The notes beneath the pieces were generated by a model. The model was not told the origin of the DNA. It was given only the letters and a program-made list of their open reading frames with translations, and did not search any database. A stretch of DNA of 62,000 nt, taken from positions 339,817-401,816 of the forward strand of contig CAJNDS010002315.1 of the NCBI GenBank assembly GCA_905221605.1, written 5' to 3'. Position 1 is the stretch's first letter. Every line of letters starts with the position of its first letter. Origin of the DNA: Symbiodinium natans (lineage: Eukaryota; Sar; Dinophyceae; Suessiales; Symbiodiniaceae). Below are positions 27,715 through 39,900 of this stretch, piece after piece. Position numbers and translations under genes: made by a program.

Positions 27715-30700
27715 GTCTCTTGTATCTCGAGGTTCCAGTTTGAGGCTTTCGGGTTTATGCGGATTTGCAGAAACAGACAGGATTTCGGAGCAGTTGAGGC
27801 ACCTGAAGGCTTGATATATTCAGTTCGAGGTAAAGGAGTGTTGTGGGTGTAGGGTTGACGGTGTAGTGTTCAGGGTTTAGGGTTTAGGGTTTAGGGTTTC
27901 GGGTTGGGGGCCTTCCGGGTTTAGGGTTCAGGCTTTACGGGCCAGACAACGACAGCGTAGCCTTGCGAGTAGCTACGGGCGTCAGCACTGTACACTGCCG
28001 CCGTGCACCGCCCGGTGGGGCATTGCGATATCCCTAAACCCTGAAACCCAAACCTCAAATACCCCTAAACCCCACAACCCAAAACCCCCCAAAGTCGGAG
28101 AGTCGCATGTCAAATCCCAGCCTGCAGCCCTTGAAAAGCCCGCCATACAACCCCAGCACCTCATCGTCCCAACCGCTTTAAGGTTCAGGGTTTAGGGTTT
28201 AGGATTGAGGGTTCAGGGCCCAACAACACCCTCAACCCTGAACCCAGCTAGGACCCAGAGTAGGTCCTTATTCAGTTTTGTTCAGCCTTTAGGTTGTCTT
28301 GCACACCCCTTTAAACCAAAAGAGCGCCCTTTTATTTTTAGTTTACTCTTGGGCCTAGAAGAAGCCCTAAACCCTAAACCCTAAACCCTAAACCCTAAAC
28401 CCTAAACCCTAAACCCTAAACCCTAAACCCTAAACCCTAAACCCTAAACCCTAAACCCTAAACCCGAGCCAGGCTCTTGGCATCTTGGCCTTCGCCGGGC
28501 CGGGGCTCTTCAATGCGCTGAATGGCTTGGGCAACGCCCGGGGCCTAGCTTGTTTGCTGCTATTTGCTTAAGAGGGTTTAGGGTTTAGGGTTTAGGGTTT
28601 AGGGTTTAGGGTTTAGGGTTTAGGGCTTAGAGGACAAAAGAAAAAAGAGATACCTCCCGTATTGCCCTTATAAGGAAGAAAGTTGTTATATCTTTTGGGG
28701 GTTCTTAGTACGCTTTCTAGGGCTGCTGAGAGTCTAGGGTTTAGGGTTTAGGGTTGAGGTTTTTGATTTTTGGGTTTTGGGTTTAGGGTTTAGGTTTTAC
28801 TGTAGGGTTTAGGCAATCTTTAAGCCTTACAGGGTGTGTAGGGTTTTTGGGGGCATGCTTAGTGTTCTGGGTTTAGGCTTGTAAGGCATGGTTTGATAGG
28901 GTTTCCAAGCGCTTTGGCAGGGTTCATGGGGTCTGAGTGGTCCGTAGGGTCTATAGGGGCTTAGCGGCCCAGTCTAGCACGGTTTAGGGTTTAAGGGCGC
29001 TTGGGGATTTGGATCCCTAAGCCCTAAACCCTAAACCCTAAACCCTAAACCCTAAACCTTAAACCTAGGGTGGAGGGTTTCGTAGGGTTTAGGGGTGCCT
29101 TTCCTCAGGCTGGCTCCTCTGATCCTGCTGTGGCTGCGCTGGCTAACAGCTGCCTGTACTGCCACTTGCCCTAAACCCTAAACCCTAAACCCTAAACCCT
29201 AAACTCTAAACCCTAAACCCTAAACCCTAGACCCTAAACCCTAAACCGTACAGCCTACCTCGGATGAAGCTTCTTCGTTTCCTTTAAAGGCCCAGACCAA
29301 GCTCCAGACTCAGATTTGCTGCAGGGCCTTCTTAGGCTACGATCCCTAACCCTAAACCCTAAACCCTAAACCCTAAACCCTAAACCCTAAACCCTAAACC
29401 CTAAACCCTAAACCCTAAACCCTAAACCCTAAACTACAGTTTCAGTTTCCCGAGGGTCAGGAAAGGGACAGCACAAGCTGCGCCAAGAGCTCGAGTTCAG
29501 AGTTGGGAGTTTAGGGGGGGTTCAGGGTTCAGGGGGTTTCGGGTTTCGGGCTTTCGGGTTTTCGGGTTTTCGGGTTTTCGGGTTTTCGGGTTTTCGGGTT
29601 TTCGGGTTTTCGGGTTTTCGGGTTTTCGGGTTTTCGGGTTTTCGGGTTTTCGGGTTTTCGGGTTTTCGGGTTTCCGGGTTTCGGGTTTCGGGTTTCGGGT
29701 TTCGGGCAGGGCTACGGGCTCAAGGTTGCGGATCAAGCCTTCCCCACCCCCCCCCCCCCCTCAAATGGTCAACCCCTTAACCCCCTCGAACAGACCCAAC
29801 CTCCAAACCTCCAACTTCCAAACGCTGACCCCCCACCCCAACCCCCCCCCCCCCAAAAAAAAAAGAGAACAAAAGAAGCGCGCACGCACGCACGTGCCCG
29901 CACACGCACGCACACGCACGCACAAGCACGCACACGCACGCACACGCACACGCACACGCACGCACACGCACGCACACGCGCGCACACGCACGAACACGCA
30001 CGCACACGCACGCACACGCACGCACACGCACGCACACGCACGCACTCAGGCAGAGAGAGAGAGAGAACCCGCCACCCCCCCGCCACCCCCCACCCCCCCC
30101 CCCCCCCCAAAAGAAAAGCAAAAATTGAAGACAAAACACGGCACCGAAGGCACCTTCGCCATCTTCGGCTACTTCGGCTCGGCCTTCTTCAACCTCTTCG
30201 GCCCGCGGCCGCCTCTCGGGCCGAAAGGTCCTTTAAGTCAGGTTGTTACAGTGTAGGGTTCTTATAAGTTAGGGATGTTCCCCCCTATTCTAACAGTCCT
30301 TAATGGGGATCTATTGTCCCTATTAAGGCCTGTTAGTATAAGGGGGAACAGGCGCGCAATCGCGGTGCCGGGCGCGCCAAAGTGCCCGCCGGTGGGTTGT
30401 GTACATCCTGCACAGACAGTGCTGCGGTACGGCGCAATGATTTCCGCCAAGCTGCCTATTTAGCTGATTTGGCTTAGTCGGGCAATCCCATTCGAGTTGC
30501 ATGGGATAGAAGGATAAAACCTCCCAACATTACTCGTTTGTAGGTACGAGGGGATAGGGTCTGAGTCTAAACTATAAGCGGATAATTAGCGTTTAGAGAA
30601 GCTCTTCAAAGTTTAGTGGAACTCTTGAGGTTTCAGGCATAAGGTTCATACGGGCTTCATGAATGTTTCACTGCAGGGTATGTTATTGGGTTTACCTTAT

Positions 30701-33700
30701 AAGTTGTTTTAAGGGTTCCTTTTTATCAGGGTTTGACAAGGGTTGAACAAGGTTTTAAATTTGCAGGGTTGATACCCTAAACCCTAAACTCTAAACCCTA
30801 AACCCTACACCCTAAACCCTAAGCCCCAAACCCTAAACCCTTAGGTTGGGTTGATAGCCCTGAACCCTCAACCCTCAACCCTAAGCCGCGGCTTTGTTTA
30901 CAGGAGGCCCTCCAGGAAGTTGAGGGGGCTGAGGGCATAGAGAGGTCTGGGAGTTCGTGGGCGGTTTAGGGTTTAGGGTTTAGGGTTTAGGGTTTAGGGT
31001 TTAGGGTTTAGGGTTTTCATGGGCGTAAGGTTGAGGGGTTCTGAGATGTTGGTTGTTTAGGGCTCTGAAGTCTGAAGGCTCTGGGATGTTAACTGCGCAG
31101 GGTCAGCAGAGCTTCCAGGATTTTCGGTGTTGAGGGCTTTGATAAAGTGGGGGTTTGGGGGGGGGGGGGGCCGGAACCCTAAGCCCGAAACCCCAGGGTT
31201 CAGTTAAAAGTAAGGTTCAGATTTAGGGTTTTGGGCTTAGGGTTGTTTAGGGCGTTTTCGGGCTTTCAGGGTTCATCAAGGGTTCCAAGGTTGTATCCTT
31301 AAGGTCGTGGCCCTAGAAGGCTCCCCCCAATGTAACCTTTATAAGGGCACCCTAAACCGTAAAACCCCAAACCCCTAAACACCTAAACCCTAAACCCTAA
31401 ACCCCTCAACATATCATGAATCCTAGCACCCAAGGGGTACAACCTTAGGGGTAGCAAATTTCAGGCTTTAGGGTTTGGGGTTTAGGGTTTAGGGCTAAGG
31501 TTTAGGGCTGAGGGCCTAGGGCTTAGGGCTGAGGGCTTAGGGTTTCGGGTTTAGGGTTTGGGGTTCAGGTTTTGTTTGGGGTTGTTTAGGGCTTTTAGGG
31601 TTCAAGGGCTTCCCACACACTTCTTGAAGCCCTCTGCATGGACTTGGGTGCTGGGTAGGTCAAGGCAGTACTTGTTCGGGTTTAGGCTTCGGGGTTTAGG
31701 ATTTTGGGTTTAGGGTAAAGCAGGAAGTATAGCAGTGTAACAAACGTTCATCAGGCTCGCATCCTGGAGCCTTGCTTGGGGTCTAGGGTTTAAGGTTATA
31801 AATATCCCTGAAACTCATTTGTTAGGCTTTCCCGCCTTTCCCCTAAACCCTAAACCCTAGACCCTAGACCCTATGCCCTAAAGCCTAAACCCGAAACCCT
31901 TAGAAACTCAGCCAAAGTTGAGGGCAACCCACATGTGCGGCTTGCTGAGGCTTTTGTCCATCGGTGCCTTGCCTGATTTTGGGACGGGAAGGTTCCAGAA
32001 AAACCCTAAACCCTAAACCCTAAACCCTAAACCCTAAACCCTAAAAGTGTGACGTGTCATAAGCGTTTTAGGTACCTGGACTAAGGTTGTAGTACAGCAG
32101 ACCTTGCTTGCAACACTACTGCGAACTACTCATGCACCCGCAAGTAGGAGGGCTGCGCAAGTAGGAGGGCTGCAACTGTCGAAGAGGGTCAAACACTCAA
32201 GCCTGACGTGGAAAGGGTACCCTAACCCCTGAACCCTAAGCCCTAAGCCCAATCTACGGTTCCGAGAGTCCCGGTCTTAGGGAACCCAAGCCCGACAGCC
32301 CGACAGCCAAAAACAACAGAAACATCCTGAGGTCATCTCTTAATCATGATGAACCTTCAACATTCCGAAGCCTCACCTGCCACCCTGCGCAGATCCTGAC
32401 ACCAGCAGTCTCACGTGTGACACAGGCGAGGCCGCCGATATGAGCAGCACGAAATGCTGTCATAGCAGTCGCGTAAGTGCATGTCAGAGTTTACGAAAAT
32501 AGGGGACCCCTAAAATCGACCCCAAACAGTAGGATTCCCCTCTGATACGGAGCTCAGAAAGGTACTCCTGTTTTCGGAAACCCCCATGTGGCGTAGAGCA
32601 AGGGGGTTCCCGGATCCCCCCTCTCCAACCCCTGCCGAGCAAGAGCCAAGGCGGGCTGACGTACGCGGTCTACGCCACCTGCATCTACTTCACGGTGCCG
32701 AGGGGGGTCTTTAAGAGGGGTTCTATTCGGACTTGGAGAGCTCAGATGATTTTCGGATCCGAGGGTCATGAAGAATGTGTACATAGAAGTGAATGCATAT
32801 ATGTACGTATGTATGCATATGTATGCATGTGTATGCATATGTATGCATATATGTGTCTGTGTATATCATAAATACGGACCCCTGAAAAAGGCCCGCAATC
32901 ACAGCATACGACTGTGTGAGAAAGCTTGTGGGCAGACGTAGCAGGACCGCTTCGTCACGAGGGCGTCTGCCGTGCGCACACGGTCACGTAACATGGTTTG
33001 GGGGGGCGGGGGAGGGGTAGCATGGCATTAAATAGGTTAAAGTTTCGCGTTGAAGACGGGGTGTTTTTCTTGGGGGGTAGGGGGGGCGGGGGCGGTAGAG
33101 GGGCTAAAATGTGTCCTCAGGAGTCAGCTGTCAGGCACGTGCCGCATTATTGCAACTCGCAGGTTTCGTGGTACGAGTGGCGAATTCCCCACGAACCCTA
33201 AATCCAAATTACACCCTAAACGGTCTGTCAGGCTCAGCACAAGTCCCTGGCCGTGCTGGGTGGCATTGTGCTCGGCAGCTTGTCAATTCACACCTTCTCC
33301 AGTGCGATTTTGCTGGGCCCCTGCTGATGAATCAATGCTGACAGGAGACATGGGATCTAGGGTTTAGGGTTTAGGGTTTAGGGTTTAGGGTGATCATATG
33401 AACCGGTATACATGTGTGGGCCGATCTGCCCCCCCGAGAGCACAGCGAAACGGTTAGTTGTGCCAAATGTTCCTTGGCATGCTTTTTGCTGCCCAGGGGA
33501 CCTCAAACCCTGAACCCCAAGCCCTAAACCCTAAACCAACATCCTAAGCCCCCTTGTTGCGTGCAAAAAAAACTCACAGAGCGAGACTACGAGCATGAGG
33601 GACAGGGTCTCCGATAGCAGTCTTGTAAAAGTTTGACCCGCAGTTCTGGTGCAATCAAGGCATGATCGAGGAATCGAATCAACCTCAAACGATATCCTTA

Positions 33701-36700
33701 ACCCAAACCTTACTTTCTTGCTGGTTACCTAAGATTACTATAAGGGGCTCTACTAGTTGGATTTTGGGTGGGAAGCCCTAAGCTTCTAGAAGTCCTCACG
33801 CCGGAGCGATGACTTGTCACCCCCTTTCCCACCCAAGCCCCCCCTCCCCCCCCCGGCCCGCCAAACCCAAAAGCCCAAAAAACCCTAACGGTTAGGGTTT
33901 AGGGTAACCCTAAGCTTGACACAAAGCTCTCCACAGACCCAAAAGCCTAAACCACCCCCCCCCCCCCCCAAAAAAAAAAAAAAAACACACACACACACAC
34001 ACACAACAAACAAAAAAACTTCGAACCCACGAGCCCCAGAGAACCCTCAAGAACCCTAGCTTAGAAGCTAAACCCTAAAACCTCGACCCTCAAAGCCCTT
34101 TCAGCTCCTCTGGGTCTAGGGTTTAGGGTCTAGGGTTGAGGGTTTAGGGTTTATTTAGGTTTAGCACAAGGCATTGGAGCTGGCCTCTTCTGGACGGCAC
34201 AAGGTGCCGCGGCCATGGGATTGGGGTCTGTTTAGGCTTAGGGTTTTGAACCCCTTCGTTGGTTCTGTTTGCAGGTTTAGGCTTCAGGGTTTCGGGTTTA
34301 GGGTCAGTTTTACAGTTGGCTCTGTTTACAGGACCGTGAAAATGTCCATGTATGGCAGGGGGTTCCGCGAACTGTCAAATATCCTCTCCTTGGCTTCAAG
34401 AGCATGTCGTAAAAGAGTTGCAACCCTTAAGGCCTTAAACCCCTAAACCCTTGAACCCTGAACTCTTTAGGAACATGTCAGGGGACGTCAAGGGCCTGCA
34501 ACGCGGAGACTTCTACCCTACGGGTGACGGGTGGATCCTGTTTTCGGTAGGGTTCAGGGATTGAGGGTTCAGGGTTTTAGGGTTTAGGGTTTGCATAAGT
34601 TTTCAGGGTTTAGGGTTCACGTTGTTGGAGGTTGTACTTTCTTGAAAGGCTTGTTTCATAGGGTTGAGGGCTTGCTTGCGGCCCATGCTTCTGCGGATCT
34701 GGGCGCTTTAAGGGCTCTTTACCTTACTTCGCCAATAGGTTGAACTTTAAAACCTTTTTGGGTTGCCTTATTTAGTAGGAATAATGAGGTTTAACCTTTT
34801 TCCCCTTGGTTATTGGAGACGTAAGTAACACCTAAGCGTTATGCGGGAACCCCGGCCATGCCCTGAAGCCTCGAACGCGAGATCCTCTGAAACCCCAAAC
34901 CCTAAACCCTAAACCCTAACGCTAAACCCTGAACCCCAAAGCCTGAAGCCTAAACCCTAAACCCTAACGCTAAACCCTGAACCCTAAACCCTAAATACTA
35001 AACCCTGAACCCTAAACCCTAAAGCCTAAAGCCTGAAGTCAAAACCCCCTCAAAGGGCCCGTAGTGCCACCAGGCTCCTTGATGATGGCCTACGCGACAC
35101 CCAGCTCCCGAGGCCGATCCGAGGGGGCTTCAGGGCTTAAATGTTTAGGGGTTTGAGGGTTTAGGGTTTCGAGTTTAGGATTTAGGGTTAGGGTTTGGGC
35201 TTTAGGATTTGTGGTTTAGGGTTTTGGGTTTAGGGTTTAGGGTGCGTAGTGGCTCGATGGTGCTACAAGCACCCAGGCCGCTTGCTTGCGTCGCCATGTA
35301 GACCCCCAGCCACCCTGACTGTCGAAGGCCCTCCCCCCCACCCCCCGCCCCCAAACCCTAACCCTAAACCCTAAACCAACCTCAGATCCATAATTGCGAC
35401 AGAGCTTCATTCATTTTCTGTGTCGCTTTAGGTTGTCTACCGGATGTTCAGGGTGTCTACAGAATGTGCGAGGGGCGTATGGTTTGCAAGTCCGGCTGGC
35501 TACAGTCTGATGATACAGCCTCCTGCACGCATATACATATGTATGTATCTATACCACATGCATATATGCAAAATGCACATACATTATGGTACATTCCTAA
35601 TGTGTAAACGAAATGTCCCGCGAATATATGTGTACGTACACGGCGAATAGTGAGCGAGCCAGTATTCACTTGTTTCTTTCGGGTCTTGGGTTGAAGCTTT
35701 AGGGTTTCTTTATATGCCCTCGGTATGCACAGCTGCCCAAGATGACTGAAGGTTGGCAGCCTACGGCGAATCCCTAAATCCTAGACCCTAAACTCTACTA
35801 ATAGCCCCTAGATCTTAAACTAAGTAAACTCCTGGCAGTTTAGCGTTTAAGGCTGTTCGTTCTTCAACGCCTCCTGGAGCCTCCACTCCCGAAGCCTTCA
35901 CCCTAAACCGCCATGTAAACCGGAAACTCCGGCGGACGCCCTACACCCGCGAGCCTGAACGCCTCAAGCTCTGGCAGTAGCCTTCGATGCGATTCCGCTC
36001 TCTGGGACCCTAAACCATAAACCCTAAACCCTGGGACCCTAAAGCCTAAACTCTAAAGCCTAAACCTTTGTTTTAAACCCTAAACCCTACACCCTAAAAC
36101 CTAAACCCCAACGCAAGGACGGCTGATTGCCGTCTTCTGGGTCATCTTCAACTTAGGAGGACGGGGCTTTTTTTGAGAGGTCCAGGTCCCCCCTGCTTCA
36201 AAAACTCAACCGCTCCTAACGCATAATTCGTATGACTGTGAATATCGTATACTCTGAGAAGAGGGCTTAATTAGGGGTTAGGGTTTAGGGTTTGGGGGTC
36301 AGAAAAGTTTTACACGTATAACTATAGTTGCATATAGTGTAAATCTAGTTATAGCGATGGCCATAACTGTAACAGCAGCTATAGCTATATCTCTGACTAA
36401 TACCAACAAGTCCCTTTCACTATTCGGGGAGGGGTACCCCCAAAATGCCCTTAAACCTCTAAACCCTTGAACATAGCTCTCAAACAAACCCCTAAACCCC
36501 CGAAGTACTAAACTTTTGTAGAGTTCACCGGTTGGTCTGCTTGGGGGTGCAGGCGTCGGATGTCGCAGGTCCGGACTTTGGAGGTGGGAGGTTAAGGGTT
36601 TTGGGTTTTGGGGTTTAGACTTCAGGGCTTAGGGTTTAGAACATTGGGTTTGGGGGAACCCCAAACCTTAATAACTAAATCCTAAATCCAGATGCCCAAA

Positions 36701-36921
36701 TGCTAGAGTTTTAGAGTTCAGGGGCTTGGGGTTTCAGGTCCAAACCCTGCACCCTAAACCCTCAACCCTAAACCCTAAACCTTAGTCCTTGCCCTGACCC
36801 CTCCCTCAGGAGTGGTGGGCGGTCTTTTGCAGTTCGCGCTGAACTTCCACACGACCGGCACCAGCGCAGCTGGTTTTGGATTTTGGTGCAGGAGGGTTTG
36901 TGTGTCCGTGTGTGGGCCTGT

Positions 36922-36959
<38 letters not shown>

Positions 36960-39900
36960 TGTGTGTGTTTTTTCGACATGGCGGGGGGGGCGGGGGTTAG
37001 GGCAACGGGAAGGAGTGAGGGCCTAGGGGTTTAGGGTTTAGCATTCAGGGGTTGCTCCACTGGCTGTCGAATCTCAGGGCGGCAACGGGGACAATGGTGG
37101 ATGTTTTTTTCATCGGATTCTCCCTGAGGTCACCGGGATTTCCTGTTTTCTGTTTCCAAGCTTAGTGTTGTCTTTTGGCTTCTCCTTATGCTTTGCCAGA
37201 AACCCTAAATCCTGAAGCCTAGACCCAAGACCCTAAACCCTGAAGGTAACCACTCCTGACACAACATCTGACCATTACGAGAACAAGCGCAAAGACCCTT
37301 GAACCCTGCATGTCATTTTTTGCCTCCTTGTCGTGTGACCCTTGGGATACAACAATCGTGTTCGCATTGCTGGCTTTAAAAAAGAGGATCCTTGCACCCT
37401 AAACCCTAATCCTAAACCATCAAACCCTACCCTACCTAGGTTTTTTCAGAGGGTTCACATAGTTTTGGTGGATGGGACTCAGAGCGTGTAGGGTTTACGG
37501 CATAGGTTTCAGGGTTGAGGGTTCAGGGTTTGGGGTTTTGGGGTTGTAGGGTTTTAGGGTATTAGGGCTTTAGGGCTGAGGTCAAAGTAGGTCCCCAGCT
37601 TGCGGCAGTTGCAAGATTACTTACAACCTGCTTGCTAGGCTCCTTGGGTCTCTAAGGAGGTTTAGGGTTTAGGGGCTAGTGTTTCGGGTTCAGGCCCCCC
37701 CAAATCAGAACATGGACACCAAACAAGCATGCACTCAGCCCTAAACCCTAGAAGGGTTTAGGGCTCAGGCTCCTACACCCTCAAGGACCCTCAAGCCAGT
37801 TCGCCCAGGCCAACCCAATTTCGTACTTCACGTCTTCCGGCTGCAAGGACACCAAACTACAGGCTCCTTCGGTGTTATCTAGGTAGGCCCTTTGGATGTT
37901 TTTTCTTTTCCCTACTTGGGTTTCAGAGGAGCATACTTAAGAATACATTGCTTAGTTATGTTCTGTGGTTGTATGATTCAAGCGAGTCAAGCTTGGAGCC
38001 CTAAGGATGTACCCCTAAGAGGTTCCCTCAAAATACTCCGAATATGGCCCTTATACTTCCTTAAAAGTACTCCGAATATGGCCCTTATATGACCTTAGGA
38101 ATCCTTAGAAAAGAGTCCCCAAACGCAAGGGTGCACCCTTCCAGGTCCAAGGTAGAGTCCTGTGATTGCATTATTACCGCCCAGGGTGATATTAAACCCT
38201 AAACCCTAAACCCTAAACCCTAAGCCCTAAACCTTTGCTCATGCCTGCAAGCGGGTATGGCGACTGCTTTTGAACCGGTTTGCTGCACAGCGGCAACCGA
38301 GTAGTCGTTAACTGTAGTTAGGGGTTCGGGTTTCGGGTTTCGGGTTTAGGGTCTAGGGTTTAGGGTTTAGGGTTTAGGGGTGGTTTCCTTATCAACTCGC
38401 TTCAAGCAGGGTTTAGGACATGGGGTTTAGGTTAAATTTAGGGCTTGGGATTCAGGGGGTTCCGATTGCGCCTTGGGGTTGGAGAGTTGAGGGTCCACGG
38501 CTCAGAGTGTGGTGCTTGGGTTTAGTGTTCAGTAGTGGCGTTTAGGGGAGGACTTGGTCCGATCCCACATCATCCCCTAAAGCCTGAACGCGAAAGCCTA
38601 AACCCTAAAGCTTCTTGTCACATGCTAGGTCCCAGACCGACCCGGGAATGAAAGGGGTTTAGAGCTTATAGAGTTGAGGGTGTAGGCCCTAAGCCCTATA
38701 CTTCGGGTTTAGGGTTTAGGGTTTAGGGTTTAGGGTTTAGGGTTTAGGGTTTAGGGTTTAGGGTTTAGGGTTTAGGGTTTAGGGTTTAGGGTTTAGGGAA
38801 ACGTCTACAATTGGGTTGTTCACCCTTTCAGCAGCAGTTGCTACAATTGGCAACTCCTGTGTTTGTGCCCCTTAGTGGAATTCCTGCTATGGGCTGCTAC
38901 CAACAGACTGGGGGGCGAGGGACTTCCCAAGTAAGTACCCTACAAAGCCCTAAACCCTAAACCCCTAAAACGCCTAAGCCTTGAAAGTCCTAAGAGCCCT
39001 ACAATCCAAAAAATCATGAAACCCCGAAAGCCCCAAGACTCTGGACCCCGTCTTCAGCTTGTCCCCCCTTCGCTGAGGTTCGTATGCGCTCGGGAGCCCG
39101 GCTTGCAGAACACAACTATGGGGCCAGGGTTCTGGGTCTGTGGTTTATGGTTCGGGTCCCTGTAGAACCCAACGAGGTGAAGTTTAAAGTAAGACTCCTG
39201 TATCTGTTGGCTTAGGTCTTGCATGTTGCCTTTCCCCCATTCCCGAACGACATGCTCCTAAGTCCACTACCACGGCAAGCCTAAAACCCCTACCTCCCAA
39301 GTCCCCCCTACCCAACATACCCCCTCAACCCAAAACCCTAAACCCGAATTCATAAGTAGTTAGAAAGCTATCTGGCTACTTCAAAGACCTTTACTCGGAA
39401 TATGCGTAGCTCTTCGACCAAAACATAGTGGCGCTGCTACGTACGAACGATGAAGGAAACGCCTTTTTCCGCATCCAAACGATCGGCCAAAAAACATGGC
39501 GAAATCCGAAACCCCAAACCCAAAAGCCCCTTGAGGTCATGGTGGCCGGGGCGGCCTTGGCGCCGGTACTGCTGGCCGAGCCGACGCGCGGCCGAAACCA
39601 CTAAATACCAAGCCCCAGACCCCACATCTTGGGTTTAGGGTTTAGGGTTTAGGGTTTAGGGTTTAGGAACCCTAGACCCCAAACCCGATCTCCTGATGCC
39701 CATCTTGAGGTCGTCGGTGGTGCGCGAAGATGGCACCCCAGTTCTCTTCGAGCAGGCGCGGCGTGAATCTAGGGAGCCAAATCACCTTAAGTTGAAGGAG
39801 TCGGGTTTAGGGTTTAGGGTTTAGGGTTTAGGTTTTAGGGCGTTACAGTACTAATTGCTTCAGAACCCCAAAATATAGAACAAAGGTCCTCACATTGCGT

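Larger units (their letters stand above)
27715..28472 (+). other. UNC93-like intron a
   Basis: GT-AG. Holds G-strand units (27870-27900), MITE C6 and a pure CCCTAAA array (28364-28464) that stops 8 bp before the acceptor. A small ORF at 28107-28181 (MSNPSLQPLKSPPYNPSTSS) is not part of the chain. Confidence 0.5.
29161..30149 (+). other. UNC93-like intron c
   Basis: GC-AG. Contains C-strand arrays, the TTTTCGGG array, two C(n)A(n) tracts and a CGCACA microsatellite. A short open island at 29458-29500 is not assigned. Confidence 0.55.
30208..32645 (+). other. UNC93-like intron d (or two introns)
   Basis: Contains MITE A5 and arrays of both polarities. At least one short exon encoding the segment after GPR may be missing. 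Open islands at 30383-30450, 30904-30963, 31912-31976 and 32393-32472 have good borders but the wrong phase or content. Confidence 0.4.
37129..39535 (+). other. UNC93-like intron k
   Basis: Contains family-F copy 3 (inverted), C-strand units at 38194-38232, and a pure G-strand array at 38705-38798. Unique DNA elsewhere shows no supported exon. Confidence 0.5.

Noticed and set aside
29497-30256. Long ORFs on both strands (KTRKPENP repeats, Arg-Thr-His and Cys-Val repeats).
   Set aside because: They are translations of the TTTTCGGG and CGCACA arrays. Only the last part (30150-30207) is real exon.
30904-30963. Open AG/G...GT island reading EALQEVEGAEGIERSGSSWA.
   Set aside because: Good borders, but the phase and sequence do not fit the transporter and it lies inside its intron. 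Kept only as an example of how easily such islands arise.
31912-31976. Open island EGNPHVRLAEAFVHRCLA followed by a stop.
   Set aside because: Within a transporter intron, not matching the chain; chance or nested fragment cannot be told apart.
32393-32472. Open island ending CGC before GTAAGT (DPDTSSLTCDTGEAADMSST).
   Set aside because: An attractive donor, but it does not connect in phase to the transporter exons on either side and no family was recognised.
34323-34446. Open frame TVKMSMYGRGFRELSNILSL.
   Set aside because: Lies in the short intron between transporter exons g and h, which join in phase without it.
35852-35980. Open island AVRSSTPPGASTPEAFTLNR ending at TAG.
   Set aside because: Lies inside intron h of the transporter and contains a CCCTAAA unit within the frame.
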